NCBI RefSeq assembly: GCF_001307805.1
Contig: NZ_CP013862.1
Coordinates: 682,001-746,000, forward strand
Reading direction: 5' to 3'
DNA: 64,000 nt
Source: Lentibacillus amyloliquefaciens
GTDB taxonomy: Bacteria > Bacillota > Bacilli > Bacillales > Amphibacillaceae
Below the pieces are notes generated by a model that was given only the letters and a program-made list of their open reading frames with translations, made no database searches and was not told the DNA's origin. The stretch's first letter is position 1, and each line of letters begins with the position of its first letter. Positions 62,762 to 64,000 of this stretch are shown here, piece by piece. The position numbers and the translations under genes are program-made.

Positions 62762-62824
62762 TGTAGTTTTCATTTACTACAATTAAAATTTGTGTTATAT
62801 TAGTTGTAGTTTAAAAAAACTACA
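62762..62824 (+). promoter_or_regulatory. Twin-dyad promoter of the hsdS-like/hsdM unit
   Basis: TGTAGTTTTCATTTACTACA (62762-62781) and TGTAGTTTAAAAAAACTACA (62805-62824), with TTTACT (62773), 17 bp and TATATT (62796). Start-to-start distance of the GTAG ends is 43 bp, the same as before hsdR. The second dyad abuts the AAAAAGGAGG site, so as RNA it could also form a hairpin next to the ribosome-binding site. Confidence 0.7.
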
Positions 62825-62840
62825 AAAAGGAGGTCGTGTT

Positions 62841-63410
62841 GTGACGGCTTTTTTTGCCTATCATAACGGAACCCTTCTCCAACGTTTAACCGAAGCCGAT
62901 CAGGGGGTACCGTCCATGGTCTATGATCGGCAAATGCTGGATAAGGACGCAGGGGAATACATCCGGGATTCGGATACTCCCAAAACGATCACACTCGGTG
63001 ACGCTTCGGATCCGAAGCGCATTTACGAAGGGAATATTGTCATGCAGCTCATGACGGAGAAATGCGCGATCGTTTCCCCCGACCATACCGGGGCCATTCT
63101 CCCCTATAATTTTATGCATATTGAGGTTGATACTGACCGTATCGATCCCTTTTATTTTGTGTATTGGTGGGACTGGTCGCCAGAAGCTCTTGCACAGCGT
63201 CACCAGATGAAACAGGGAAGCAGTTCAGTACAGAAAATAACGGCTCGGCAATTGCAGGATTTGCATATCACGCTGCCCCCTCTTGATAAGCAACAACGTA
63301 TGGGAAAGGTCAACGAAAACCGAAAACGAATCCAATATTTGCGGCAAAAACGCGAAACATTAATGGACCAGTATTTAGCGCAACAATTTTTTAAGGGGGA
63401 ACATGTATGA
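62841..63410 (+). CDS. Half-size HsdS-like specificity protein
   Basis: 189 residues from GTG 62841 after AAAAGGAGG. It resembles a single target-recognition domain plus one conserved helix of HsdS: KTITLGDASDPKRIYEGNIV, SSSVQKITARQLQDLHITLP, PLDKQQRMGKVNENRKRIQY, LRQKRETLMDQYL. Full HsdS is about 400 residues with two such halves. It ends by ATGA overlap with hsdM, so it is co-translated. It could work as a dimer for a palindromic-type half-site, or be an extra subunit besides a full hsdS beyond the window. Confidence 0.75.
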   Translation: MTAFFAYHNGTLLQRLTEADQGVPSMVYDRQMLDKDAGEYIRDSDTPKTITLGDASDPKRIYEGNIVMQLMTEKCAIVSPDHTGAILPYNFMHIEVDTDRIDPFYFVYWWDWSPEALAQRHQMKQGSSSVQKITARQLQDLHITLPPLDKQQRMGKVNENRKRIQYLRQKRETLMDQYLAQQFFKGEHV

Positions 63411-64000
63411 CAACGACAGAAAAACAGCGCCAGCAACAGGCTGATTTACAGAAGAAACTATGGGATATTGCCAATGACTTACGCGGCAATATGGACGCCA
63501 GTGAATTTCGCAATTATATTCTAGGGTTAATCTTTTATCGTTTTCTTTCGGAAAACACCGAGCAGCAGGTGGAACAGCTCTTAGCAGAAGACAATATCAC
63601 GTATGAAGAAGCCTGGCAGAACGACGAATACCAGGACGTCCTCAAGCAAGAGTTGATCGCCCGTATAGGTTATGTCATTGAACCGCAGGATCTGTTCAGT
63701 CATTTAGTCAAAAAGATTGAAAATCAGACATTTGAAATCGAAGATCTCCACCGAGCCATTAACCATATTGAAGCTTCAACTCGTGGCGAAGATAGTGAAG
63801 ATGAATTTGAACGCCTGTTTGAAGATATGGATCTAAACTCATCCCGTTTGGGGAATACCAACGCGGAACGGACAAAACTCATTTCCAAAGTCATGATGAA
63901 TTTAGCAGCCTTGCCATTTGTTCAAGGGGATATGGAGATCGATATGTTGGGAGATGCCTATGAGTATCTCATCGGGCAGTTTGCGGCTACAGCCGGGAAA
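63407..64000 (+). CDS. hsdM: Type I modification methyltransferase subunit M (partial, runs off the end)
   Basis: 198 codons visible from ATG 63407. HsdM N-terminal domain: LQKKLWDIANDLRGNMDASE, FRNYILGLIFYRFLSEN, then IDMLGDAYEYLIGQFAATAG at the edge (the start of the catalytic N6-adenine methyltransferase part). The S-adenosylmethionine and NPPF motifs lie beyond the window. Translationally coupled to the hsdS-like gene. Confidence 0.92.
   Translation, partial: MTTTEKQRQQQADLQKKLWDIANDLRGNMDASEFRNYILGLIFYRFLSENTEQQVEQLLAEDNITYEEAWQNDEYQDVLKQELIARIGYVIEPQDLFSHLVKKIENQTFEIEDLHRAINHIEASTRGEDSEDEFERLFEDMDLNSSRLGNTNAERTKLISKVMMNLAALPFVQGDMEIDMLGDAYEYLIGQFAATAGK

Overview
The window looks like the chromosome of a low-GC, Gram-positive bacillus, probably a salt-tolerant member of the Bacillaceae (Virgibacillus/Oceanobacillus-like). 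This is inferred from strong AGGAGG ribosome-binding sites, TTG and GTG starts, T-tailed hairpin terminators, a CcpA-type cre site, a YolD-like protein, LysM and NamZ cell-wall proteins, and transporters for betaine-like solutes. No rRNA, tRNA or CRISPR array was seen. Species cannot be fixed from this window.

Layout. 0.1-5.5 kb: a four-gene catabolic operon (aspartase, dihydroorotase/allantoinase-like amidohydrolase, CapA-like protein, ornithine-cyclodeaminase family) ending in a perfect palindromic terminator. 5.7-8.9 kb: a scar with a NERD fragment fused to a decayed CARDB/PKD surface-protein gene, a small Cys protein, and an IS3-family element with a canonical -1 frameshift site. 9.3-10.6 kb: a secreted GDSL/SGNH esterase with LysM whose catalytic blocks are in circularly permuted order. 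10.9-11.9 kb: a probable group II intron remnant and a dead TetR gene. 12.3-22.7 kb: a BCCT transporter, an acetone-carboxylase-like operon (beta, alpha, gamma), a BKACE enzyme, remains of a carnitine dehydrogenase-like gene, an OpuAC-type binding protein and an SDR. Together these suggest a partly decayed carnitine/betaine-type catabolic island, with a TetR regulator at 23.2 kb.

24-31.6 kb: accessory DNA with a broken glutamine-amidotransferase gene, small Zn-ribbon and hypothetical proteins, a RadC-like protein, and a MoxR ATPase (frameshifted) plus VWA protein pair of RavA/ViaA type. 32-37.2 kb: a four-carbon acid-sugar (threonate/erythronate) operon with a PrpR-type regulator (frameshifted, no GAFTGA), a KdgT-like permease, a DUF1537 kinase and PdxA2. 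37.4-39.4 kb: a nuclease lipoprotein and two hypothetical genes.

39.5-55.6 kb: a PRD/PTS regulator, and about 8 kb later the chitobiose/cellobiose-type operon it probably controls (GH4, EIIB, EIIC, ChbG, EIIA, NamZ). Between them lie a two-gene PHP-domain/ATPase cassette (candidate defence system), an ISL3 element with a perfect 8-bp target duplication, an SDR gene and an IS66 element without target duplication. 55.8-59 kb: a small Cys protein (homologue of the one at 7.3 kb), a YolD-like protein, an amidohydrolase and a nucleoside-recognition-domain membrane protein. 59.9-64 kb: a type I restriction-modification locus (hsdR, a half-size hsdS-like gene, then hsdM running off the end). hsdR and the hsdS-like gene are each preceded by the same promoter flanked by two dyads exactly 43 bp apart.

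A recurring theme is single-base indels or nonsense codons in otherwise well-preserved genes (near 6905, 16298, 20480, 25220, 29262, 32120 and 58929). This means either ongoing gene decay or residual sequencing error. Raw reads would decide.
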